From NCBI GenBank assembly GCA_030699855.1, contig JAUYKR010000017.1, positions 1 through 21,874 of the forward strand: DNA of 21,874 nt. Direction: 5' to 3'. Positions 1 through 7,192 of this stretch are shown in pieces (positions within the stretch are counted from its first letter, which is position 1; each line of letters begins with the position of its first letter). The notes beneath the pieces are model-generated. The model did not search any database, was not told the origin of the DNA, and saw only the letters and a program-made list of their open reading frames with translations. The DNA is from a bacterium. Its GTDB lineage: Bacteria > Patescibacteriota > Gracilibacteria > JAUYGZ01. Position numbers and translations under genes: made by a program.

Positions 1-192
1 TTCTCTCAAAAACTCCTGCTTCAATTTTTCCGCCTCTTCCACGGCGGATTGGATGTGCTGCCGGCGCTGGTCGAGAATTCGTAAAATAGGGCCGGTGACA
101 AAATACCCCACCACCACGGCCAGAATGCCGAAGTTGATCAAGTAGAGTATCACGCTGTTCCAATCGATTCCGAGTCGGGAAAAGGCTTCCAT
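1..192 (-). CDS. atpF: ATP synthase F0 subunit b, N-terminal part (cut by window edge)
   Basis: Only the first 64 codons are present; the frame stays open to base 1. The translation begins MEAFSRLGIDWNSVILYLIN and has one hydrophobic segment at about residues 12-36. A charged helix follows (PILRILDQRRQHIQ, then EEAEKLKQEF). This is the standard b-subunit layout: one N-terminal membrane anchor, then the long coiled stalk that ties F1 to subunit a. The start at 192 lies 4 bases after the stop of the c-subunit gene, and the order a-c-b matches bacterial atp operons. The delta, alpha, gamma, beta and epsilon genes are expected beyond base 1. No Shine-Dalgarno motif precedes the ATG. The identity rests on fold pattern and position, and both agree. 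Confidence 0.9.
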   Translation of the reverse strand, partial: MEAFSRLGIDWNSVILYLINFGILAVVVGYFVTGPILRILDQRRQHIQSAVEEAEKLKQEFLRE

Positions 193-196
193 AAAT

Positions 197-427
197 TTAA
201 ATCACAAAAAGGATAATGAGGGAGATGACGAGGGAATAAATACCGGTCGACTCACAAATGGCCATGGCCACGATCATGCGAGTAAACAGGGTATCGGAGA
301 CCTCCGGGTTTCTTGCCATCGCTTCCATAGCGCGTGCGCCGATCAAACCTTCGCCAATACCGGGACCGATAGCACCGAGACCCATACAAATACCTGCTGC
401 GATCAATTTTGCGGAGAGGGGATCCAT
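197..427 (-). CDS. atpE: ATP synthase F0 subunit c (rotor ring), predicted Na+-binding type
   Basis: A 76-residue two-helix proteolipid. Helix 1 carries the glycine-rich stretch GLGAIGPGIGEG, the polar loop is ARNPE (residues 38-42), and helix 2 carries the ion-binding glutamate in ICESTGIYSLVI. The key carboxylate is E59. It is followed by S60, T61 and Y64, and helix 1 contributes E26, exactly 33 residues before E59. In the Na+-binding c ring of Ilyobacter tartaricus the corresponding residues are Q32, E65, S66, T67 and Y70. A glutamate in place of Q32 is the two-carboxylate variant known from Fusobacterium nucleatum. I therefore infer Na+ coupling, while H+ use under low Na+ remains possible. 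The protein is short for the family because both ends are trimmed. It lies between subunits a and b in the operon. Confidence 0.95.
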   Translation of the reverse strand: MDPLSAKLIAAGICMGLGAIGPGIGEGLIGARAMEAMARNPEVSDTLFTRMIVAMAICESTGIYSLVISLIILFVI

Positions 428-465
428 ACGAAGAGAAAAAAGAAATAAAAAAAATTACAGACGAA

Positions 466-1248
466 TCAAGAATAACTCCGGCTCGGCTCGGAAGACTTGA
501 CGATGGAGGCGGAGAAATTTATGGCGAGAATGGTAAAAACAAAGGCCTGGACAAGGCCGGAAAAAATACTGAGGAAAATAAATGGCATGGGCAGAAGGTA
601 TGCCGTGAGCCAGGTAATGACGACGTGCATAACCTCTCCGGCAAAAATATTGCCAAAAAGACGACAGGATATCGAGATGACTTTCGCGAACTCGCCAACG
701 ATGTCCAGCAATCCCAAAAAGAGTTCGAGAAAGGCGTTCAAAGCGTCCTTCACGCTTCGGATTCGAAGCAACAGGTGAAACTTGAAGTAGTTGCCGAGAT
801 GACGAAAGGGGTGACGGGTAAAGGCAACAAGGTGTGCTCCACCCACCATCACCACCGCCAAGGTGAGCGGCAAACTCAGATCAGACGTCGGCGTGCGGAA
901 GAGCGTCTGGCCTTCGTTCATCAAACTTGCCACCAAGGGTATGATGCTGAACTGGTTGGCGATGAAAATGAGGAGGAAGAGCGCCACGATGAGGGGAAGC
1001 AGGAGCTTCGCCCGCTTGTCATCACTCCCCCAAGCAGATTGCAATTGGTCGTAGAAAAAGTCCACCATACTCTCCATCATCACCTGAAAGCGGCCGGGGA
1101 TAAGCCTGATGCTACCGCGAACGGCAATCGAAAGAACGATGATGAAGGCGCTCACAAGGAATGTCGCCAAAACACTGTTCGTAACATGAAATCCTGAGTA
1201 TTCCAGAATGGGTGACGCGGGCAATGATATTTCCGGCATTTCGGCCAT
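466..1248 (-). CDS. atpB: ATP synthase F0 subunit a
   Basis: A 260-residue polytopic membrane protein, the stator channel that passes ions to the c ring. The diagnostic motif ISISCRLFGNIFAGEV contains the essential arginine (R196) and the following conserved glutamate (E205). The last helix, with SGLVQAFVFTILA, contains the conserved glutamine (Q234). Hydrophobic segments lie at about residues 27-43, 82-105, 124-142, 172-192, 198-225 and 228-250. The extracytoplasmic N-terminus is short. The start at 1248 follows the upstream stop by 3 bases (TAA GTT ATG), which suggests translational coupling, and no ribosome-binding motif is visible. A 38-base A+T-rich gap separates it from the c-subunit gene. 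Length and motifs are normal for the family. Confidence 0.96.
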   Translation of the reverse strand: MAEMPEISLPASPILEYSGFHVTNSVLATFLVSAFIIVLSIAVRGSIRLIPGRFQVMMESMVDFFYDQLQSAWGSDDKRAKLLLPLIVALFLLIFIANQFSIIPLVASLMNEGQTLFRTPTSDLSLPLTLAVVMVGGAHLVAFTRHPFRHLGNYFKFHLLLRIRSVKDALNAFLELFLGLLDIVGEFAKVISISCRLFGNIFAGEVMHVVITWLTAYLLPMPFIFLSIFSGLVQAFVFTILAINFSASIVKSSEPSRSYS

Positions 1249-1251
1249 AAC

Positions 1252-1518
1252 TTAGTCTTGCTTTTTAAGGAAGGGAATATGATGGTTCTTGATCCAACGA
1301 TAGATGGCAAATTGAGACAGGGGAAAGGAAATGATAAGACCGATAATCAGAAATAAAGGACTTGTGGAAAACCAATCATCGAGCCTCCATCCGCCGTAGC
1401 CCAGCAAGGACACCGAGCAAATCGTGATCAAGGCGACCATGGCTGTCACGCGAAGGTGGTGGCTCAGAAGCAGCGTGCTTTTCATCATCTTCGGCTTACC
1501 TTCCGACTTTTCTTCCAT
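1252..1518 (-). CDS. AtpZ/AtpI-like small membrane protein of the ATP synthase operon
   Basis: An 88-residue protein with two hydrophobic segments at about residues 23-43 and 52-72. Between them is the pattern GYGGWRLDDWFSTSPLFLIIG, which matches the AtpZ/AtpI family hallmark (G..LD..F.TSP.f.i.G). Such proteins are encoded first in many bacterial atp operons. They are linked to c-ring assembly and, for AtpZ/AtpI, to Mg2+/Ca2+ transport. It is the first gene after the promoter at 1589-1617 and is almost contiguous with the a-subunit gene. The start at 1518 is preceded by a T/C-rich stretch without a Shine-Dalgarno sequence. An internal ATG near residue 11 (PKMMKSTLL) could also serve, since it lies just before the first helix. 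Confidence 0.8.
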   Translation of the reverse strand: MEEKSEGKPKMMKSTLLLSHHLRVTAMVALITICSVSLLGYGGWRLDDWFSTSPLFLIIGLIISFPLSQFAIYRWIKNHHIPFLKKQD

Positions 1519-1553
1519 GAAAGAAACAAAAAAACACTAAATATACAAAAATA

Positions 1554-1574
1554 GGATATCATGTTTTGATATCC
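1554..1574. repeat. Perfect inverted repeat in the atp leader
   Basis: The arms are GGATATC (1554-1560) and GATATCC (1568-1574) around a 7-base A/T-rich centre. The element sits just downstream of the predicted atp transcription start. It could be an operator for a dimeric repressor, an RNA stem-loop in the leader, or a weak intrinsic terminator. On the minus strand the second arm is followed by TATTTTTG. The sequence alone does not decide between these. Confidence 0.5.
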
Positions 1575-1588
1575 GCCTAATCACGGAG

Positions 1589-1617
1589 AGTTTAGAGAGC
1601 ATTTTTTTATAAGTCAA
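1589..1617 (-). promoter_or_regulatory. Sigma70-type promoter of the atp operon
   Basis: Read on the minus strand: -35 TTGACT (1612-1617), a 17-base spacer, and -10 TAAACT (1589-1594). The predicted transcription start is near 1582, giving a leader of about 60 bases before the AtpZ/AtpI-like start. Five of six -35 bases and four of six -10 bases match consensus, with optimal spacing. It is the best promoter candidate in the 148-base gap between the upstream operon and the atp genes. Confidence 0.6.
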
Positions 1618-1666
1618 CTCTAAAAAGAGACCGATACTTTTGTACATATATTATAAAGAGCTGTTC

Positions 1667-2572
1667 CTACTCGACATCCTTATAAAGTGGCAGCCCTTTG
1701 ACCGGCTTTATTTTCACGCCCAGGGACAAGGCCTCAAAGTTTGCCTCTATGGCTGCCAAATACTGGGCAAGCCTGGGCTGGAGGGACTTCAGCGTGGTCA
1801 TGAGCCTACCGGAAGAAACGATGGTCAGCTTGGCCTTTTCCGCCTCCCGCATGGCGATCAAATAAAGATCAATCTGCTGATCCAGATTGTCCGTGGCCAG
1901 CGATTCGCTGGCGGTGGAAATGGAGCCTTGAGCCTGCTCCGCAACCGATCGCTGGGCTTCTAGCTCGGCCTGAGCAGCGGCCACGACGCGCTCCAAATTG
2001 GAAATCTCCACCACCGCTTCGTCGGACATCCGGCGGAGCTGATCCACGAAGTTTTGTAAAATCCGCTGGCGGTCGTCATTCGCGGTCAACATCTCATCCA
2101 GATTAGCCGCCAAGGCGGCTTGCATCTGTTGAATTAATTTGACCTGATAGGCCAATTGGCCCCTCTCTTCGTTGCTGGAACTGGAAGCGAGGGCGGACTG
2201 GACGCCGATGGCGATCCCTCGGCTGCGGAAGAGCTGACTGTCCAGGTTATACCAGTCGCGGGCGGTGATCAGAGCCGACTTCATGCCCAGCACATAGCCG
2301 CCAATCCGGTTGACGTTGAGCGGGCCGGATGGCCCTGGCTTAGCGATACTTTGAGCCAGCTGAACTCCGGTCAACACCCCTTCGACCAGCAGTGGGGGAG
2401 GTTCAACATCCAGTTGTCCGAGCGGCACCTTGGGAGACTGATCAACGAAATACCGAACCATGTCCGGATAAAACTGCAGCGAGCCGAAAACCACCCCGGC
2501 CATGATGAGGAGAAAGATCGCCAGCGAAGCGGCGTTGGGAAAAAATCCGGTGTGGGGGGGGTGTTGGCTCAT
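1667..2572 (-). CDS. Membrane-anchored coiled-coil protein of the pilin-like operon, unknown function
   Basis: A 301-residue protein of no family I recognise. It has a short proline-containing N-terminus, one hydrophobic segment at about residues 15-33 (AASLAIFLLIMAGVVFGSL), and then a long Ala/Gln/Glu/Leu-rich helical region. The heptad-like stretch around residues 150-245 (for example LERVVAAAQAELEAQRSVAE) predicts a coiled coil. The likely topology is an N-terminal anchor with most of the protein outside the membrane, but its orientation cannot be read. It is the last gene of a three-gene operon, with its start 3 bases after the stop of the pilin-like gene (TGA GTT ATG). By context it may be an assembly or structural partner of the two pilin-like proteins; that is inference only. 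Confidence 0.75.
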   Translation of the reverse strand: MSQHPPHTGFFPNAASLAIFLLIMAGVVFGSLQFYPDMVRYFVDQSPKVPLGQLDVEPPPLLVEGVLTGVQLAQSIAKPGPSGPLNVNRIGGYVLGMKSALITARDWYNLDSQLFRSRGIAIGVQSALASSSSNEERGQLAYQVKLIQQMQAALAANLDEMLTANDDRQRILQNFVDQLRRMSDEAVVEISNLERVVAAAQAELEAQRSVAEQAQGSISTASESLATDNLDQQIDLYLIAMREAEKAKLTIVSSGRLMTTLKSLQPRLAQYLAAIEANFEALSLGVKIKPVKGLPLYKDVE

Positions 2573-2575
2573 AAC

Positions 2576-3073
2576 TCAGGGAGCTAAAAGGGACAGGGTC
2601 AGATAGACCAGGGTATAGGCAAATAAAATCAGGACAAGAGCGCCTAAGATATAAATAAGGCTCTTGTGAGCCTTGGTCAGCTTATCCTCCTCGCCACCGG
2701 CCAGCAGATACTGAACCCCTGTGATGATGAGAAATAAGACCGCCAGTCCGGCCAGCAGGCCGGTGATCCAGTTGGCGACACGAGGAAGAATGATATTGGT
2801 TATCCCTCGCCAGGAATACAGACTGCTGTCAAAAATATTCTCTCCTCCCGCGGGCTTGGCAAGCGTGCCGGTGTAGGGGTTGAGGGTAGTGGGGACGTTG
2901 CTCTCGGGCGCATCGACAGCGGGGTCTGCTGCAGGTTGAGCTGGCGGTACTTTCGGCTTCTCGGCGATAAGGAAACCTGACTCCACAAATTCATCTCTAG
3001 CTTCAACAAGCGCTACCGGATAAGCACCGCTGAGCACAAGACCAAAAAGCAAAAGGACAAAAATTCTTTTCAT
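2576..3073 (-). CDS. VirB2/TrbC-type pilin-like membrane protein
   Basis: A 165-residue protein with an N-terminal signal peptide (MKRIFVLLLFGLVLSGAYP, cut likely after about residue 25). An Ala/Pro-rich linker follows, and then two C-terminal transmembrane helices at about residues 103-125 and 138-163. The helices are joined by a short charged loop (GGEEDKLTKAHKS). This pattern, with YLLAGGEEDKLTKAHKSL before the second helix, fits the type IV secretion pilin group (TrbC/VirB2-like, Pfam T4SS_pilin) that is common in CPR genomes. Its start abuts the stop of the preceding gene with no gap. No secretion ATPase (VirB4/VirD4) lies in the window, so a real secretion or conjugation role is unproven. 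Confidence 0.8.
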   Translation of the reverse strand: MKRIFVLLLFGLVLSGAYPVALVEARDEFVESGFLIAEKPKVPPAQPAADPAVDAPESNVPTTLNPYTGTLAKPAGGENIFDSSLYSWRGITNIILPRVANWITGLLAGLAVLFLIITGVQYLLAGGEEDKLTKAHKSLIYILGALVLILFAYTLVYLTLSLLAP

Positions 3074-3703
3074 CTACTTGAAGAAAATAGGATTGATCGT
3101 GTACAAAATTAGAGCGGAGAGGAACAGAATGACCAGACCAAACAGGGCGTTTCCGACCCGATCTTTTGCAGTGCTCACTTGATCTTGGCTAAGCCCACCG
3201 ATGGAAATCTGGATACCGCTGAAGATGACCACCACGATACAGATGGCGCCGACAATGCCGGCGATCCACTGGTAGACCAGCGAAGCATAGTTGGACAGGA
3301 GCTTGAGACCATCCTCTCCTTCGATCAAGCAGTGAGAAAAGTTTTGCCTCAGCACGGCCATCACGATATCTTCAGAAACAGTTTTTCCACTTCTGTCGCA
3401 GCGCTCGGAGCGGATGCAGGAAACGATTTGACTGCAGTTGGACTCCTTTCCGGCTGTCAGGCTCTCGCTGAGGACCACCACCACTTTTTCGTTGGCGCCA
3501 GCATCGATGGTCACATCGCAAATAGCCGCTGATCCAGCAGCACCCAGTGCCTCCCTGCAGGCATCGGACAAAGATGAAGCGGGAAGCTTCCCGCCAGCAT
3601 CATCAGAGGTCTCCGCCTCCGCGCTGGCCAAGGGAATGGCCAACAAAAGAAAACTGAGAAGCAGTGCAGAACAAACGGATCTCCAAACGCGAGGCAAGTT
3701 CAT
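3074..3703 (-). CDS. Second VirB2/TrbC-type pilin-like protein with a Cys-rich ectodomain
   Basis: From the ATG at 3703 the product is 209 residues. It has a clear signal peptide (RVWRSVCSALLLSFLLLAIP, cleavage near ASAEA). A middle domain of about 110 residues holds six cysteines (DACREA, ICDVT, NCSQIVSC, RCDRS, HCLIE), which could form disulfides. Two helices follow, at about residues 134-158 and 176-203 (IAGIVGAICIVVVIFSG and ALFGLVILFLSALIL), joined by the loop GGLSQDQVSTAKDRVG. The two-helix tail matches the same T4SS_pilin-like pattern as its neighbour. The frame stays open upstream to 3796, but that extension would cover the promoter region and bury the signal peptide, so 3703 is preferred. 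It is the first gene of the three-gene operon. Confidence 0.78.
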   Translation of the reverse strand: MNLPRVWRSVCSALLLSFLLLAIPLASAEAETSDDAGGKLPASSLSDACREALGAAGSAAICDVTIDAGANEKVVVVLSESLTAGKESNCSQIVSCIRSERCDRSGKTVSEDIVMAVLRQNFSHCLIEGEDGLKLLSNYASLVYQWIAGIVGAICIVVVIFSGIQISIGGLSQDQVSTAKDRVGNALFGLVILFLSALILYTINPIFFK

Positions 3704-3724
3704 GAAATGAAACAAGTTTATTTC

Positions 3725-3752
3725 ATTGTAAAAGAAAGAAGGAATCTTTCCA
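3725..3752 (-). promoter_or_regulatory. Putative promoter of the pilin-like operon
   Basis: Minus strand: -35 TGGAAA (3747-3752), 16-base spacer, -10 TACAAT (3725-3730). This places the transcription start near 3718, about 15 bases before the ATG at 3703. The -10 is good (5 of 6) and the -35 is weak (4 of 6). It lies back to back with the uvrA promoter on the other strand. Confidence 0.4.
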
Positions 3753-3762
3753 TCTTTCTTCT

Positions 3763-3790
3763 TTGAAGTCGGCGGCATAGGTGGTAGAAT
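3763..3790 (+). promoter_or_regulatory. Putative promoter of uvrA
   Basis: -35 TTGAAG (3763-3768), 16-base spacer, -10 TAGAAT (3785-3790). The start would be near 3797, about 30 bases before the ATG at 3828. If this promoter is used, the in-frame ATG at 3789 cannot be the uvrA start. No LexA-type operator was recognised here. Confidence 0.45.
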
Positions 3791-3827
3791 GCGCATTTGC
3801 AGGGCTACACTTCATTATTCTTCGAAT

Positions 3828-6731
3828 ATGAAAGGAGGTATGATTTCGGTCAAAGGGGCCAGAGTTCACAACCTGAAAAATCTTTCGGTTGAGATTCCGC
3901 GTGATACCCTCACAGTCCTCACCGGCGTGTCCGGATCGGGCAAATCTTCCCTGGCCTTCGATACCATCTTCGCCGAAGGCCAACGCAGATATGTGGAAAG
4001 CTTGTCCACCTACGCCCGCCAGTTTTTGAATCTGATGGAGAAGCCGGACGTGGATGAGATCAAGGGTTTGTCTCCGGCGGTGGCCATCGACCAGAAGACC
4101 ACCTCGCGCAACCCGCGCTCGACCGTGGGAACGGTAACGGAAATCTACGACTACCTGCGCCTGCTGTTCGCCAAGATCGGCCAGGCTTTTTGCCCCAAGT
4201 GCGGGAAGAAGATCCAGCGCCAATCAATCGCCCAAATCATCGAGAAAGTTGAGGAACTGAAGACGGACGATAAGTTTATGGTCCTGGCTCCGGTGGTGAG
4301 GGGGAAGAAAGGCGAACATGCCGCTGTTCTGGAACAAATTAAGAAGGATGGCTTCGTCCGCTATCGCCTGGACGGAAAACTGTACAGCGTGCTGGATGAA
4401 ATCAGTTTGGATCCCAAGAAGAAGCACGACATTGAAATCGTGGTCGACCGTCTGGTGGTCAAAAGCTTTCAACCCAAGCAGACGAAGCTAAAATCTGGCC
4501 AAATAATCGAGGAGCCCAATCCGGACCGCACCCGCCTGGCGGATTCCCTGGAACTGGCCCTGAAGCATGGGAGCGGCTTGGTGATCATTCACACTCCGGA
4601 GGACAACAAGGATATGCTGTTTTCGGAAAACTATTCCTGTCCGGACTGCGACATCAACATTCCGGAAATTCATCCGCGCATTTTTTCCTTCAATTCCCCC
4701 CACGGGGCCTGCGAGGAATGCCATGGGCTGGGTACCAAGCTGAAGATCGATCAGGAAATGGTGATTCCCAACGGTCGCCTGACCTTAGCCGAAGGGGCCA
4801 TCCTGCCCTGGAGCTCCACCAATTCCAAGCTGAGCTGGTACAACCGCATCCTGGAACAGGTGGGGAAGAAGCACGGATTTTCCATGCACACCCCGGTTCA
4901 GCAGCTGAAGGAAAGTCAGGTACAGGTCATCCTCTATGGCGACCCGGAAAACACCTACAGCATGAGCTTCAACTCGGAGCGCTTCGACGGTGAATACAAA
5001 ACCCACTTCGAGGGCGTGATTCCCAATCTGGAAAGGCGCTATTCTGAAACCGATTCCAATTATGTTCACAAAAAAATCGAGCAATTCATGCGCGTGCTCG
5101 ATTGTCCGGTTTGTCAGCGCAAACGGCTGAAGCCGGCCTCGCTGGCCGTGCGAATTGGAGGGAAGAACATCATCGAAGTCACCGATTTTCCCGTCAGCCA
5201 GCTGGCACCATTCTTTGACAAGCTGAAGCACACCGCCTCCGAAAAGAAAATATCCGAGGGGATTTTGAAAGAAGTCACCCAGCGCCTGCAGTTTTTGACA
5301 GACGTGGGCCTGGAGTACCTGACCCTGAGCCGAGTGGCGAATACCCTGTCCGGCGGCGAGGCCCAGCGCATCCGCTTGGCCACACAGATCGGCTCGCAGT
5401 TGCAAGGAGTCCTGTACGTACTGGACGAGCCCTCGATCGGTCTCCACCAGCGCGACAACGACCGCCTGATCGCCACCCTGATCAAACTGCGCGACCTGGG
5501 CAACACCGTGCTGGTGGTTGAGCACGACGAAGACATTATGAGAGAAGCCGACTACCTGTTGGACATCGGTCCGGGCGCCGGTAAAACCGGCGGGGAGGTG
5601 GTGTCCCAGGGCACGCCGGAGCAGGTGATGAAAGATCCCAACTCCATTACCGGACAATTCCTGAGCGGAAAGCAAAGCATCGCGGTGCCAAAGAAGCGCC
5701 GCAAAGGCAATGGCAAAACTCTCAGCATCGTCGGCGCCAGCGAACACAATCTGGAGGATCTGACGGTGGACTTCCCCCTGGGAACCTTTATCTGCGTCAC
5801 CGGAGTCTCCGGCTCCGGAAAATCCAGCTTGATCAACCACATTCTGGTCAAGCAGTTGTCGCAGGATTTAAACGGAGCCAAATCCGTGGCCGGCAAGCAC
5901 CAGGAAATACTGGGAAAAGAGCATTTGGATAAGATGATCAACATCGATCAGTCGCCGATCGGACGCACTCCTCGCTCCAACGCCGCCACCTATACCGGTG
6001 TGTTTACCCACATTCGAGACCTCTACGCCACTACCGCCGAAGCGAAGCTGAGGGGGTACAAGGCCGGACGATTCAGCTTTAACGTGAAGGGCGGGCGCTG
6101 CGAGGATTGTCGCGGTGATGGACTGAAAAAAATTGAAATGCACTTCTTGCCCGATATTTACGTGCACTGTGAAGTTTGTTCCGGAAAGCGCTACAACCGC
6201 GAGGCTCTGGAAATAACCTGGCGAGGTAAGAACATCGCCGACGTGCTGGAAATGTCGGTGGGGGAGGCTGCGGATTTTTTCAAAAACATTCCCGACATCA
6301 AGCGAAAGTTGGATACCCTGATCGCCGTCGGGCTGGATTACATCCAGTTGGGCCAGCCGGCCACGACATTGTCCGGAGGAGAAGCCCAGCGCATCAAACT
6401 TTCCAACGAGCTTTCCAAACGCTCCACCGGAAAAACCATTTACGTGCTGGACGAACCCACCACCGGCCTTCACTTCAACGACGTGGCCAAACTCCTGGAT
6501 GTGCTGCAGCAGCTGGTGGAAACCGGAAATACGGTGGTCGTGATCGAGCACAATTTGGACGTGATAAAATCAGCCGACTGGATCGTTGACCTGGGACCGG
6601 AAGGCGGGGATGGCGGGGGGAAAGTGGTGGGAACGGGTACCCCGGAACAACTGGCGAAGAACACCGACAGTCACACCGGACGGTATATCAAAAGGATTTT
6701 GGAACGCCACCTGAAGGCGGCGAAAAAATAG
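3828..6731 (+). CDS. uvrA: Excinuclease ABC subunit A
   Basis: The damage-recognition ATPase of nucleotide excision repair, acting as a dimer with UvrB. From 3828 it is 967 residues, close to the family's usual 940-960. ABC half 1: Walker A GVSGSGKS (about residues 33-40), signature LSGGEAQRIRLA and Walker B YVLDEPSIGL. ABC half 2: GVSGSGKSSLINH, LSGGEAQRIKLS and YVLDEPTTGL. The zinc modules are CPDC...CEEC in the first half and CEDC...CEVC in the second, and the conserved CPVC is also present. Starts considered: 3789, 3828 (MKGGMISV) and 3840 (MISVKGARVHNLKN). Homologues begin close to the last two. A strong AAAGGAGGT ends directly against the 3840 ATG, which is too close to act as a normal Shine-Dalgarno. 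It is divergent from the pilin-like operon. Confidence 0.98.
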   Translation: MKGGMISVKGARVHNLKNLSVEIPRDTLTVLTGVSGSGKSSLAFDTIFAEGQRRYVESLSTYARQFLNLMEKPDVDEIKGLSPAVAIDQKTTSRNPRSTVGTVTEIYDYLRLLFAKIGQAFCPKCGKKIQRQSIAQIIEKVEELKTDDKFMVLAPVVRGKKGEHAAVLEQIKKDGFVRYRLDGKLYSVLDEISLDPKKKHDIEIVVDRLVVKSFQPKQTKLKSGQIIEEPNPDRTRLADSLELALKHGSGLVIIHTPEDNKDMLFSENYSCPDCDINIPEIHPRIFSFNSPHGACEECHGLGTKLKIDQEMVIPNGRLTLAEGAILPWSSTNSKLSWYNRILEQVGKKHGFSMHTPVQQLKESQVQVILYGDPENTYSMSFNSERFDGEYKTHFEGVIPNLERRYSETDSNYVHKKIEQFMRVLDCPVCQRKRLKPASLAVRIGGKNIIEVTDFPVSQLAPFFDKLKHTASEKKISEGILKEVTQRLQFLTDVGLEYLTLSRVANTLSGGEAQRIRLATQIGSQLQGVLYVLDEPSIGLHQRDNDRLIATLIKLRDLGNTVLVVEHDEDIMREADYLLDIGPGAGKTGGEVVSQGTPEQVMKDPNSITGQFLSGKQSIAVPKKRRKGNGKTLSIVGASEHNLEDLTVDFPLGTFICVTGVSGSGKSSLINHILVKQLSQDLNGAKSVAGKHQEILGKEHLDKMINIDQSPIGRTPRSNAATYTGVFTHIRDLYATTAEAKLRGYKAGRFSFNVKGGRCEDCRGDGLKKIEMHFLPDIYVHCEVCSGKRYNREALEITWRGKNIADVLEMSVGEAADFFKNIPDIKRKLDTLIAVGLDYIQLGQPATTLSGGEAQRIKLSNELSKRSTGKTIYVLDEPTTGLHFNDVAKLLDVLQQLVETGNTVVVIEHNLDVIKSADWIVDLGPEGGDGGGKVVGTGTPEQLAKNTDSHTGRYIKRILERHLKAAKK

Positions 6732-6743
6732 CTTTAAGCCCGG

Positions 6744-7121
6744 ATGATGCAAAAAAAACCACTGCTGTTGATCGAAGATGAAGAAGAGCTGTCCCAGCTC
6801 TATCGCAACGCCCTGGAAAAATCCGGTTATATTGTCTTTACTTCCAAAGACGGTCTTCAGGGAATCGACAAGGCTATCGGCAAGGACGTGGAGCTGATTT
6901 TGTTGGATCTGATGATGCCGATGGCCGACGGGAGAGATGTGCTGGCGATGATTCGACTGAATAAAAAGGGGAAAGAAATTCCCGTCATCATCATCAGCAA
7001 CCTGAATCCCGGCACCATCGACCTGAGCGAAGTGGATGACCAAATCATCGACTACTGGATCAAGGCCGAATTGACACCGCTGAAGCTGGTCTCACGACTG
7101 AATCAGTATTTCGGTTTGTAG
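6744..7121 (+). CDS. Stand-alone response-regulator receiver (CheY-like) protein
   Basis: A 125-residue protein made only of a receiver domain. The acidic pair is E11-D12 (LLLIEDEEE). The phospho-acceptor aspartate is D55 (LILLDLMMP), the switch Ser is S85 (VIIISN), and the conserved lysine is K107 (YWIKAEL). The usual K-P pair is altered to K-A. No DNA-binding or enzymatic output domain is attached, so it probably acts by protein-protein contact. No histidine kinase lies in the window. It starts 12 bases after the uvrA stop and is probably co-transcribed with it. No ribosome-binding motif is visible, and the second ATG (6747) is an equally possible start. Confidence 0.92.
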   Translation: MMQKKPLLLIEDEEELSQLYRNALEKSGYIVFTSKDGLQGIDKAIGKDVELILLDLMMPMADGRDVLAMIRLNKKGKEIPVIIISNLNPGTIDLSEVDDQIIDYWIKAELTPLKLVSRLNQYFGL

Positions 7122-7192
7122 AGCTTCACTTCAACACCAGTTTTGCATCGCTCAAGGCGAAGCGTTTAGCCTTTTGGAGACAAACACTTAGA

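Noticed and set aside
409..1197. Long plus-strand open frame (262 residues) opposite atpB
   Set aside because: It lies antisense to an unmistakable ATP synthase subunit a gene, and its translation is low-complexity and charged with no family pattern.
1650..1655. Minus-strand TATAAT as a second atp promoter
   Set aside because: No acceptable -35 at 16-18 bases, and the promoter at 1589-1617 is better placed.
4785..5840. Minus-strand open frame of 351 residues within uvrA, and a similar one at 5868-6551
   Set aside because: Both are shadows of the well-supported uvrA frame; G+C-rich codons suppress stops on the opposite strand. No domain or start signal supports them.
7122..7192. Terminator or strong promoter between the response regulator and corA
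   Set aside because: Only short 4-5 base dyads with long loops and a weak TTAGCC-17-TAGAAT that overlaps the corA start; not strong enough to annotate.
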